A stretch of DNA of 32,879 bases, taken from positions 1 through 32,879 of the forward strand of contig NZ_JAFNIH010000001.1 in NCBI RefSeq assembly GCF_019160155.1, in the 5' to 3' direction. The stretch is from Pinisolibacter aquiterrae. GTDB lineage: Bacteria > Pseudomonadota > Alphaproteobacteria > Rhizobiales > Ancalomicrobiaceae. A model generated the notes under the pieces. It had not been told where the DNA came from. It did not search any database and saw nothing but the letters and a program-made list of their open reading frames with translations. The position numbers were made by a program, and so were the translations under genes. Of this stretch, positions 24,986 through 32,190 are shown piece after piece (the first letter of the stretch is position 1; every line of letters starts with the position of its first letter).

Positions 24986-25846
24986 TTAAAACCGCCACGT
25001 TGCGCCTAAAATCGGTCCGCTCAGGCGCGTATCGTAGACATGGCCGCCGCGATCATAGTCAACATCGAGAGCCTTGTAGCCTGCCGACACGGAGAGGCGA
25101 TCGGTAACGATGTAATTAACTGTGGTGAACGCGGACCAAGTGAAATCGGAACCTGCGCCAAAGCCGCCGATATCTGCCTGCGCCTGGAGAGATAGCTTTT
25201 CCGTAACGGGAAGGAAAGCGCGCAGCCCCACCACCGGGTCTGCCCAGCTGAAGCTTTCGCCATGGGAGGCAGAACGGTTGCCGATGGCAGGGTGGCTCGC
25301 GGTGACGGTCACGTCATTCGAGATGTGCCAGAAGCGAATCCCGCCGAGCGCATCGAACGTGAATTGCGGCGTGTCGATGAGACGATAGCCACCTTGCAAG
25401 GTCGCCATGAACTGTTTCGTGTCGACCTTGGCGTCGACGCTCGCGCCCGGCGGTATTACGATGCCGAGGCTGGGAATTTGCATCGCCGAGAGCGGACCGG
25501 AACCATGGCCGTCCGAGGTGTCGACATACATCACGTCGCCCGAGAAGACGAAGCGATCATAGCGGCCCCATATGTTGACGAAGCCACCGAAGTTGAGATC
25601 GTCCATGACATCAGAGAATGATTTCTCGACGCCGATCGTCGGTGCACGCCGGAATGGCGATATATCACCTTTGAGTCCTGCAGCCCACATATAGGGCGTG
25701 ATCTGCAAGGCCCAGGTCGGACTCGCATCCATGACCCGCGCCGGCTCTTTCGATTCGCCAGGAATCGCGTCGGAAGCGTATGCAGCCTGTTGACCACACA
25801 GGGACAGGGCAACGACGACAGCAAATCGATTCAAGGCTCTCTCCAT
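24986..25846 (-). CDS. Outer-membrane beta-barrel protein, unknown
   Basis: A 286-residue exported protein. It has a signal peptide (FAVVVALSLCGQQAAYA), then alternating aromatic/polar strands such as WALQITPYMWAAGLKGDI, FVNIWGRYDRFVFSGDVMYV and LSVSAGYKALDVDYDRGG, and it ends in ...GATWRF. A terminal Phe after barrel strands is the usual BamA-recognised end of outer-membrane proteins. Substrate or ligand is unknown. It starts 2 bp after the amidohydrolase stop, so the two form an operon, and a channel for the enzyme's substrate is a fair guess. GC content is lower than in the backbone. Confidence 0.85.
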   Translation of the reverse strand: MERALNRFAVVVALSLCGQQAAYASDAIPGESKEPARVMDASPTWALQITPYMWAAGLKGDISPFRRAPTIGVEKSFSDVMDDLNFGGFVNIWGRYDRFVFSGDVMYVDTSDGHGSGPLSAMQIPSLGIVIPPGASVDAKVDTKQFMATLQGGYRLIDTPQFTFDALGGIRFWHISNDVTVTASHPAIGNRSASHGESFSWADPVVGLRAFLPVTEKLSLQAQADIGGFGAGSDFTWSAFTTVNYIVTDRLSVSAGYKALDVDYDRGGHVYDTRLSGPILGATWRF

Positions 25847-25848
25847 CT

Positions 25849-27306
25849 TCAGGCCGAAAGCGTGTTCTTGTGAATGCGCCCATCCTTCATGATGAGCTTC
25901 ATCGTCCGGTCCGGGTCGGCGATCAACGAGATGTCCTCGAGCGGGTTGCCGTCGACCAGGAGAATATCAGCATAGGCACCCGCCTCGATGCGTCCGAGCT
26001 TTGCCGGATAGGGATTGCGCGGTCCAGAGAGACCGGCAAGCTCGGCATTGCCGCTGGTCAGGAGCCGCAGTACGTCCGCGTTGTCATACCATCTGGCGAA
26101 TTTTGCGAGCTGCTTGCCCTGCGTCGCGGTGCCTTTCGGGTTGAACAATATGTCGGTGCCGAGTGCGATGCGGACCCCGTGCTTGCGCCCCAGTTCGATC
26201 GCCCGGACCGTGCCTTCGGCAATCTGCTGCTGCTGCGCCCGCTGTTCCGGCGACGGATAGATGTTGGCGTCCTCGTCGGCAAGGAAGGGCTGGATGCTCC
26301 ACCAAGCACCGGCTTCCGCCATGCGCTTGACTGTCTCGTCGTCGGCAAGCTGGCCATGCTCGATCGATTTCACGCCACTGGCGAGCGCCCGCCGGACAGC
26401 CGCGGAGGTGTAAGCGTGAATGCACACATATGTGCCCCAATCCGCCGCTGCGGCGACCGCCGCCTTCATCTCGGGTTCGGTATACTGAAGTGCGTCGATC
26501 GGATCGTAGGCGGAGGCGACGCCGCCGCTGCCCATGATCTTGATCTGGCTGGCGCCGAGCATGAGTTGCTCGCGCACGCGGCGCAGCACCTCGGCTTCGC
26601 CGTCGGCGATCGCCGAGATGCCAGCCTGCTCGGCCACGCTGAGATCGCTTTGCGGCGTGCGCGGCAAATCAGTACGCAGACGAAAATCACCATGCCCCGA
26701 CGTCTGAGAGATCATGGCGCCGGACGGGTAGATGCGCGGCCCCGCGATGCGCCCCTCGTCGATGGCGCGTTTCAAAGCAAATGACGGGCCGCCGACATCC
26801 CGGACCGTTGTGAAGCCGCGCAGCACCGTGCGCTCGGCTTCTTGCGCAGCGACGAGATGGACATAAGGAATATCCGCGGTCATGGCCACGAGCTGCGAGA
26901 TGCCGGCAAGGATCGAATGCCAGTGCGCGTCGATCATGCCCGGCATCAGCGTGCGCCCGCCACAGTCGATCACGTCGACATCGGCGACTGTGTCCGCGGA
27001 AGCAGTCAGAGCCTTGATGAAGTTGCCTTCAATCAGCACGCCCCGGCCTTCGACGAGCTTGCCGTTCATGCCGTCGAAAATATTCGCATTCCTGAGAAGG
27101 ATCGGCTTTGTCGCATTTTGGGCGAAGACAGGGCTGACGAACCCGAGAGCAGGAGCGGCGAGGCTGGCTGCGATTCCATTCAGGACCGAACGTCGCGACA
27201 GCCCTGTGTCGAGACGTTCGAGCAGTTTTCGCGCCTGTGGGCTATGACAGGCGCAGCCCCGGCCGTGGGTCAAGTGTTGGTATTTCGGACCAAGTTGGAA
27301 CAACAA
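25849..27306 (-). CDS. Tat-exported metal-dependent amidohydrolase
   Basis: A 485-residue amidohydrolase-superfamily enzyme of the imidazolonepropionase/prolidase-like group, possibly acting in the periplasm on an amide, peptide or lactam. Metal ligands fit in order: H128 and H130 in DAHWHS, K256 (carbamylated Lys) in QIKIMGSGG, H297 in CIHAYT, H317 in IEHGQL and D385 in LGTDI. The N-terminus has a twin-arginine signal, SRRSVLNGIAASLAAPALG, preceded by a CACH pair (C18, C20, H21). The start is a TTG (27306 or 27303); no ATG precedes the Tat signal. Lower GC than its neighbours and flanking IS remnants mark it as imported cargo. The substrate cannot be predicted. Confidence 0.9.
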   Translation of the reverse strand: MLFQLGPKYQHLTHGRGCACHSPQARKLLERLDTGLSRRSVLNGIAASLAAPALGFVSPVFAQNATKPILLRNANIFDGMNGKLVEGRGVLIEGNFIKALTASADTVADVDVIDCGGRTLMPGMIDAHWHSILAGISQLVAMTADIPYVHLVAAQEAERTVLRGFTTVRDVGGPSFALKRAIDEGRIAGPRIYPSGAMISQTSGHGDFRLRTDLPRTPQSDLSVAEQAGISAIADGEAEVLRRVREQLMLGASQIKIMGSGGVASAYDPIDALQYTEPEMKAAVAAAADWGTYVCIHAYTSAAVRRALASGVKSIEHGQLADDETVKRMAEAGAWWSIQPFLADEDANIYPSPEQRAQQQQIAEGTVRAIELGRKHGVRIALGTDILFNPKGTATQGKQLAKFARWYDNADVLRLLTSGNAELAGLSGPRNPYPAKLGRIEAGAYADILLVDGNPLEDISLIADPDRTMKLIMKDGRIHKNTLSA

Positions 27307-27480
27307 GATTCGTCCCCTCTCACGCTTGCATCCATTTTATGCCAATCGGGCGAAGATCAATCAACTCACCAAGATGACCGGCCTCCGAAAAAGCGGCCGG
27401 CCGAACAGGCTGCTGAAAAGGCCGCTTTCCAACAGCGTGTCGACGTGCTTTCGCCGTCTCATGAGTGACTGTCTTCGTTT

Positions 27481-28075
27481 TCAAGCGCTTTGCCATGGGC
27501 GCTCGTCCCGGAGGTTGGTGGTGAGGATGACAGGGAGACGGCTGGCGACGGCGAGAAGAGCGACCTTCTTCGGCTTGCCGACATGGTGCAGACATTCGTG
27601 GACGCTCTTCAGGACGGTGTTTTACCGGATCGCAACGAGCGCTGCCATAAAGGACGGTCGATCGACCGTCGCCACCGAAACATTGTCCCTTCGATGTTCC
27701 CGATTGCCGCATGAACGGGGCGAGCCCGGCAAGTGCGGTTACCTTCATGCGATAGAGGGTGCCCAGGGAAGTTCAGCGAACAACGAGTGCGAAACATCGG
27801 CCTGACGCCGGGCCCCGATGAGAGAAGATCCTCGACCTCATGCCAAACGGGCGGACTTCGCAGGGCGTCATCTGCGTCGTGGTCGAGATCTGCGAGCTCC
27901 GCCTTGCACTCGCAGATCCGCCGTTCGATCGAGCGGCGTACCCTCGGCGGGGCCATGCGGCGTAAATGTTGTCCTCCCGAACCATCATCTCAATGATCTG
28001 GTGCCGACGGGCGACGAGACCTGCCTGCATCTGCGTCGCCTCATCGGACAGTGCACGAACCAGCTGCGCCGTCAC
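27481..28075 (-). pseudogene. IS110-family transposase, C-terminal remnant
   Basis: Pieces of the C-terminal half of an IS110-type transposase appear in order in changing minus frames: QMQAGLVARRHQIIEMMV, then RRSIERRICECKAELADLDH and WHEVEDLLSSGPGV, then KVTALAGLAPFMRQSGTSKG, then VGKPKKVALLAVASRLPVIL ending RDERPWQSA at 27481. The order and motifs (LVARR, LAGLAPF...SGT.KG, GKPKKVAL) are those of the transposase_20 region with its catalytic serine domain. The N-terminal DEDD domain is absent and at least three frameshifts occur. It overlaps the 3' end of ardC on the same strand, so its arrival probably altered that end. The 174 bp between it and the amidohydrolase start have no gene. Confidence 0.85.
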
Positions 28076-29054
28076 TTCTCCGGTCGTACCGAGCGGATGG
28101 CTGCGGCCGAATGATCACCTTCGCAGCAGCCTCCCGCATATCGTCGATCTTCGCCTGCGGTTGGAGACCATGCAGATAGGTCACGGCGCGCTGTGCGTGC
28201 GCGGCAGCCGAGAAGATCGCCCGTCGGTCGTCGGCGAGCACCTTCAGCCACGAGTCGAGATAGGATGCATGATCGGGCCGCGGCTCCAGCTCCGGCGCGA
28301 TCCCGAGGTCGGCGCAGAGAAAGCACGACCCGAGCTCGGCGATCAGCTCTTCCCTCGCCCTTTCGGTTCGATCCTTGCCGTAACGGGACAGGTCGCGAGC
28401 GACGCGGTGGGGAGCCGCCGTCCAATGGGTCAGCTCATGGCTCAGGGTCGCCGCGTGAGACGCAGCGTCCCGGAACGCCGCGAAGGGCGGCATCTGGATG
28501 TGGTCGGTCGACGGCGAATAGAACGCTCGATCGCCGCCGTGCCGGATCACCGCGCCGGTCTCGGTGAAGAAGCGATCGGCTCGTTCGATCCGCTCGACCG
28601 GGTCGACGATGGGCTCTGCACGGGGCTGGTAACGATCCGGCAGCCCCTCGATCTGCGCGACGTTGAAGACCGTGTAGGCCTTCAGAAACGGGATGTCGCG
28701 CTCGACCTCGCCGCCGCCCGCATCTCTCTCGGTCTTCGTGAAGCGGCTGGCGAAGACCACCATCGTACCGGTCTCGCCCTTGCGGACGGCGGCTCCGAGC
28801 TGGATCGCCTGTTTGAAGGTCATCCAGAACGGCGAGGTGTAACCGCGCGCCGTCGCCTCCGACCAGAGCAGCAGCACGTTCATGCCCGAATAGGGCTCGC
28901 CATTGTGGCGCAGAGGCCGCGTCACCCGGCCAACAGCATTCCCGGCGCTCCAGGGCCGCATCCACGGCCGGACGCCCGTCTCGAGGTCGGCGACGATCTT
29001 CTCGGTAATGCGGGTGTAGATGTCGACGCGCGATCCTTCGGTCTTCCCGGTCAT
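28041..29054 (-). CDS. ardC: ArdC-type antirestriction protein with zincin domain
   Basis: A 337-residue protein. Residues 8-130 form the ArdC single-strand-DNA-binding domain (VDIYTRITEKIVADLETGVR, PWMRPWS, GYTSPFWMTFKQA, KGETGTMVVF). The second half is a zincin-like metallopeptidase domain with the metal-binding HELTHW at 206-211. ArdC of plasmid pSa protects entering single-stranded DNA from host restriction during conjugation. ATG 29054 gives the family start. The last 30 residues (from RPQPSARYDRR) are unlike the family end and overlap the IS110 remnant, so the C-terminus may have been replaced; the functional domains remain intact. A shared 21-bp element lies 92 bp upstream. Confidence 0.92.
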   Translation of the reverse strand: MTGKTEGSRVDIYTRITEKIVADLETGVRPWMRPWSAGNAVGRVTRPLRHNGEPYSGMNVLLLWSEATARGYTSPFWMTFKQAIQLGAAVRKGETGTMVVFASRFTKTERDAGGGEVERDIPFLKAYTVFNVAQIEGLPDRYQPRAEPIVDPVERIERADRFFTETGAVIRHGGDRAFYSPSTDHIQMPPFAAFRDAASHAATLSHELTHWTAAPHRVARDLSRYGKDRTERAREELIAELGSCFLCADLGIAPELEPRPDHASYLDSWLKVLADDRRAIFSAAAHAQRAVTYLHGLQPQAKIDDMREAAAKVIIRPQPSARYDRRSDGAAGSCTVR

Positions 29055-29145
29055 TCTCCGACCCTCCGCTTCGGAGGTCGCGCCGATCGCGACCCCGTCA
29101 CGGCGGTCCAGAGGCCGGGGATCGAAGGGCGCCGCATCCGAAGGA

Positions 29146-29166
29146 CCGGAACGAAGAGAAGGACGG
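29146..29166 (-). promoter_or_regulatory. Shared leader element, copy 2
   Basis: 18 of 21 bases match 23910-23930. It lies 92 bp before the ardC start, inside the 315-bp gap between ardC and the amidotransferase gene. A role in joint control of element genes is inferred from equal spacing. Confidence 0.5.
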
Positions 29167-29260
29167 CGCAGCCGTTGCGGCGATCCCCGGCCCCGGCAAG
29201 ACCGCGGCCGGGACGGGATCGCGTCGGCATTCGTTCGTTCCTCTGCCTTTCCCCCATGAG

Positions 29261-29289
29261 AAAAGGCCGGCTCCGAACTGGAACCGGCC
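29261..29289 (-). terminator. Intrinsic terminator after the amidotransferase gene
   Basis: On the minus strand GGCCGGTTCC and GGAGCCGGCC pair with one mismatch around AGTTC and run into TTTT. It lies 80 bp after the stop of the leftward amidotransferase gene and upstream of ardC, separating the two transcripts. Confidence 0.75.
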
Positions 29290-29369
29290 CTCAGAAACAA
29301 TGGAGGAGCGATCGCGACCGTCAGCCACCACGGGGAAGGAGGTCGAGGCGAAATGCCCACGGCACGGGG

Positions 29370-30107
29370 TCAGGCGTCCGCTCGTTTCCTATTGGCGGCA
29401 TAGGCCTCGCTCAGCCGATCGAGGAAGCCGAACAGCTTTTCGTTCATCTCGCCGTAGTCGTTCGCGCGCAGCGCCTCCGGCTGCTGCACGAAGCGACGGC
29501 CGATCATAGCCGCCAGTTCCGCTTCGGACGCCGCGATCAGCAATTCGACGATTTCGGGCGTGAACTCCATGTGGCACTGGAAGCCGTAGACGAGATCGCC
29601 GTATTCGACGATCTGGCGAGGACAGCCCTCGCTCGTGGCGAGGATCACGGCGGTGTCGGTCAGCCCCGGCATGTCGTTGTGCCAATGACCGACTTCGAGA
29701 TGCGCTCCGAAGCCGGCGAACATGGGGTTCGACAGCCCTTCCGCAGTCAATGCGATCGGGAACTTGCCGATCTCTTTCTCGGGGCTGTGGTCATGAGGAG
29801 CCCCCAGCGCCTCGCCGATGAGCTGCGAGCCGAGGCAAACGCCGATCACCGCCCTGCCGGCGGCGATGGCCTCGGCGATCAGCGCCTTCTCGGCTGCCGC
29901 GTCGAAATGCGGGCATTCTTCCTTCGTCGTGGCCGGCGACTGGGGGCCGCCCATCACGACGAGCAGATCGATGTCGTCGACCGACCGCGGCAGCGCCTCT
30001 CCAGCATGGACCCGCGAGTAGGACGCGACATGCCCGCGCGTGCGGACCCAGACCTCATAGGCGCCCGGAGCCTCGAAGGCTTCGTGGATGACGAAATGGA
30101 CGTTCAT
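29370..30107 (-). CDS. Class I glutamine amidotransferase domain protein
   Basis: A 245-residue stand-alone GATase-1 protein, similar in layout to the GMP-synthase-like group. The nucleophile is C91 in IGVCLGSQLIG; H179 and E181 in YGFQCHMEFTPE complete the triad. LLVVMGGPQSP forms the oxyanion strand. Such proteins split glutamine to supply ammonia or cleave gamma-glutamyl bonds; no synthetase partner is in the window, so the role is open. ATG 30107 follows GGAGAAG. It lies 36 bp after the vapC stop on the same strand, so it may be co-transcribed with the toxin-antitoxin pair, and a clear terminator follows. Confidence 0.9.
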   Translation of the reverse strand: MNVHFVIHEAFEAPGAYEVWVRTRGHVASYSRVHAGEALPRSVDDIDLLVVMGGPQSPATTKEECPHFDAAAEKALIAEAIAAGRAVIGVCLGSQLIGEALGAPHDHSPEKEIGKFPIALTAEGLSNPMFAGFGAHLEVGHWHNDMPGLTDTAVILATSEGCPRQIVEYGDLVYGFQCHMEFTPEIVELLIAASEAELAAMIGRRFVQQPEALRANDYGEMNEKLFGFLDRLSEAYAANRKRADA

Positions 30108-30143
30108 GCCGCTTCTCCGTTCATGCAGGCCATGGCACCGATC

Positions 30144-30548
30144 TCACGGCACAGTCTCGAGATCGGTCTGGCGGAACTCGTCGGCCGTCGCCAGGATCGG
30201 CACGCGGTAGTATTTGGCGCAGGCGTAGTGCAGACAGTCGCCGAGATTGAGACCATGCCGGCCGGAACGCCAGCGATGCGCCGCCGCCAGCGCGAGGGTC
30301 GTCGCGCGCTTCGCCGGCGGTAAGTCGCGGATCTCGATGCCGCGCTCGTCGAGAAACTCCATGACCAGCGGTTCCAGCGCTTCGACGGAGAGACCGAACT
30401 TGTCGGGTCGGGCGAGGCCGAGAACGGCCTCGAGCACGGCGACCGGCGAGGTGATCCGCTTCGAGGCGCCGGCGATCGCCTGCGAGACGCGATCGGCCTC
30501 CGGCTCGTCCGACAGAAGCGCGATGATGGCGCAGGCGTCGACGAACAT
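30144..30548 (-). CDS. vapC: VapC-type PIN-domain toxin
   Basis: A 134-residue PIN-domain ribonuclease toxin. The acidic residues expected to hold the metal are D4 in MFVDACAII, E40 in VAVLEAVLG, D104 in LNLGDCLHY and D123 in ILATADEF. VapC toxins cut tRNA or rRNA when freed of antitoxin. ATG 30548 shares one base with the antitoxin stop (TGATG), so translation is coupled. A GTG five codons upstream is also possible. Confidence 0.94.
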   Translation of the reverse strand: MFVDACAIIALLSDEPEADRVSQAIAGASKRITSPVAVLEAVLGLARPDKFGLSVEALEPLVMEFLDERGIEIRDLPPAKRATTLALAAAHRWRSGRHGLNLGDCLHYACAKYYRVPILATADEFRQTDLETVP

Positions 30549-30805
30549 CAGTCTTCGTCCCACATGGTGTCGAACACTTCGCGCGGCAGAGGCTTGCGGG
30601 CCGCATCGTCGAGAGTGACGCCATGCTTCGCGCGCAGCCGCGCCGCGGTCTCGCGCGGCGTTTCCTGGTTGCGCCGTCGCTCGATCGCCTCTCTCATCGC
30701 GATGACGATCGCATCGGTGATGCCGACACCCGCCATCTCGGCGAACTTGCGCGTCAGCGCGTCGGCCTCGGGGTTGTTGACGTTGATGGGCACGGCGCCC
30801 TCCAT
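30548..30805 (-). CDS. vapB: VapB-type antitoxin
   Basis: An 85-residue antitoxin. The N-terminal part VPINVNNPEADALTRKFAEM followed by GVGITDAIVIAMREAIERR is the PSK_trans_fac type often paired with PIN toxins of this size. The C-terminal RKPLPREVFDTMWDED would wrap the toxin. ATG 30805 is chosen because the family starts with a short basic/hydrophobic strand; an open extension to 30838 lies in the operator region. It precedes vapC and probably represses both genes through the palindrome 30825-30848. Confidence 0.92.
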   Translation of the reverse strand: MEGAVPINVNNPEADALTRKFAEMAGVGITDAIVIAMREAIERRRNQETPRETAARLRAKHGVTLDDAARKPLPREVFDTMWDED

Positions 30806-30824
30806 GTAGATGAATTGTTCATGC

Positions 30825-30848
30825 GATGTAGATAGCACAATCTACATC
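30825..30848. promoter_or_regulatory. VapB operator palindrome
   Basis: GATGTAGAT-AGCACA-ATCTACATC, perfect 9-bp arms with a 6-bp centre, ends 20 bp before the antitoxin start. A further half-site ATGTAGAT lies at 30804-30811, over the start codon. This matches autoregulation of vapBC operons by the antitoxin or complex. Confidence 0.75.
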
Positions 30849-30913
30849 AGCGTTCCACGTCAGGTCTCGACCTGACTTGAGAAAGGGCGGGGCCGCAGCC
30901 CCGCCCGAAGGGC

Positions 30914-31501
30914 TCAGCCGAAGGCCGCCATCTGCTGTGCGGCCGCCTTGCGATCGAGGCTCTGACCGGGTTGGTCGACCTGGCGCTCGAACGGCTTCCA
31001 GGTCTCGCCGACCACCTGCTCGTAGGCGGCGACGGCGCCCTCGGCGGCCATCCGCAGGGCATGAGCCTGAAGCCCCATGTCGGCGGCGAACTCGCGCTTG
31101 CGCTGGGCCGGCCCGTCGAAACCGACGGGTCCATCGACGTCCTCGTCACGGGCGTCGCAGGAGGCCTTGGCGGTCGCGTCGCGCGCTTCCGTGACCGCCC
31201 GGCTGTAGAACTGTCCGGCGCCATGAGCGGAGCCGACGAAGGCGCCGACGATGCGCTGCAGGTGGATCTGCATCGCCCGCTCGCCAAAACCTTCGCCGAG
31301 CACGTCCGCCGTCTCGGTGACGAGGCGGGTGTGGACCTCGCGGATGCCGTCGCCGTCGAGAACCGGCAGGCCGAAGCTCTCGGAGATGCGCGCCGCCTGG
31401 GCGGCGTCGGGACAGGCGAGACGAACCATTTCGAGGGTGGTGCCCTTGCGCAGCGGCACGACGCGGGCGGGGGCGCGGGAAACGGTGGCGGTCTTGGCCA
31501 T
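30914..31501 (-). CDS. Conserved mobile-element protein, unknown
   Basis: A 195-residue soluble protein, mostly helical, without a recognisable catalytic motif. Characteristic stretches are VVPLRKGTTLEMVRLACPDA, RAMQIHLQRIVGAFVGSAHG, AGQFYSRAVTEARDATAK and ADMGLQAHALRMAAEGAV. I recall similar proteins near DUF7007 and ArdC genes in alphaproteobacterial plasmids and integrative elements, but no function. ATG 31501 follows AAAGGATC with about 8 bp spacing. It is preceded by a long GC-rich leader and stands between vapBC and the small gene at 31885, all leftward. Confidence 0.8.
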   Translation of the reverse strand: MAKTATVSRAPARVVPLRKGTTLEMVRLACPDAAQAARISESFGLPVLDGDGIREVHTRLVTETADVLGEGFGERAMQIHLQRIVGAFVGSAHGAGQFYSRAVTEARDATAKASCDARDEDVDGPVGFDGPAQRKREFAADMGLQAHALRMAAEGAVAAYEQVVGETWKPFERQVDQPGQSLDRKAAAQQMAAFG

Positions 31502-31884
31502 GGTGGTGATCCTTTCTCGAGTTCGCCCTCGGGATCGGACCGGCCCCTGCCGGCCGTCCCTCGGGTGCGGTCGAAAAGAGCCGGCGCCAGCCGGACGCTT
31601 CAGGGTCCGCTCTCCGCCCGACGAGCGGAGCCGGTCTGCGGACGCGTGGGGCGCAACGCCCCGACGCAGGACGCGGGCCGGCTCTGCCGAGGAAGCGGGG
31701 AGCGGCCGCACCGCGGCGCGTCAGCGGCCTTGAAGCGGACGGCCGCCGGCTCAGACCGCACGCAAACCCGAGGGACCGACCGGCAGGACGAGACCCTCCT
31801 TCGAGCGATCGAGACAGGGGCACAGGACCGAGAGCCTCCACACTCTCCGGCGCTCACGACGCATCCCGCCGATGCTGCGACCGG
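31502..31884. other. GC-rich leader, no gene; hairpin inside
   Basis: No frame has believable coding content. GGGGCG-CAA-CGCCCC (31648-31653 and 31657-31662) is a strong short hairpin, flanked by GCGT and GACGC; no T-run follows. The gap separates two leftward genes and probably holds the promoter of the gene starting at 31501. Confidence 0.5.
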
Positions 31885-32190
31885 TCACCGGTCGATCCGT
31901 CGGAGATCTCTGATCGCCTGCTCCTGCCGTGCGAGCTTGCGCGACAGCACCTCGATCTCACCGCGTCGCTCGAAGGCGAGGCGATCGGCATGCTCCCGAA
32001 ACAACCGCTCGTCGACCGGCGTCCAGGTCGAACGACCACGTCCGTGGCAACGGGCCTTTCGCCGATCGGTGATCGTCCGGCTCTCCGCCCGGCGGGCGAT
32101 CTGCCGCTCGATCAGTCCGAGATGCCGACGGGTCTCGCGACAGGCGGCTTCCATCCGGGCGAGAAGCAGCAACCGTTCGAGGGAGGTCAT
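31885..32190 (-). CDS. Small charged helical protein, unknown
   Basis: A 101-residue protein rich in Arg and Glu, likely helical or coiled (LERLLLLARMEAACRETRRH, LIERQIARRAESRTITDRRK, GEIEVLSRKLARQEQAIRDL). Its ATG overlaps the stop of the DUF7007 gene as ATGA and follows a purine-rich GGGAGGGGGG, so it is translationally coupled to that gene. No domain recognised. Confidence 0.7.
   Translation of the reverse strand: MTSLERLLLLARMEAACRETRRHLGLIERQIARRAESRTITDRRKARCHGRGRSTWTPVDERLFREHADRLAFERRGEIEVLSRKLARQEQAIRDLRRIDR

Noticed and set aside
27966-30323. 785-codon rightward frame
   Set aside because: Antisense of ardC and the amidotransferase, whose catalytic motifs are clear on the other strand.
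31600-31857. Leftward frame in the GC-rich leader
   Set aside because: Serine/arginine-rich shadow-like composition and hairpins; no start signal.
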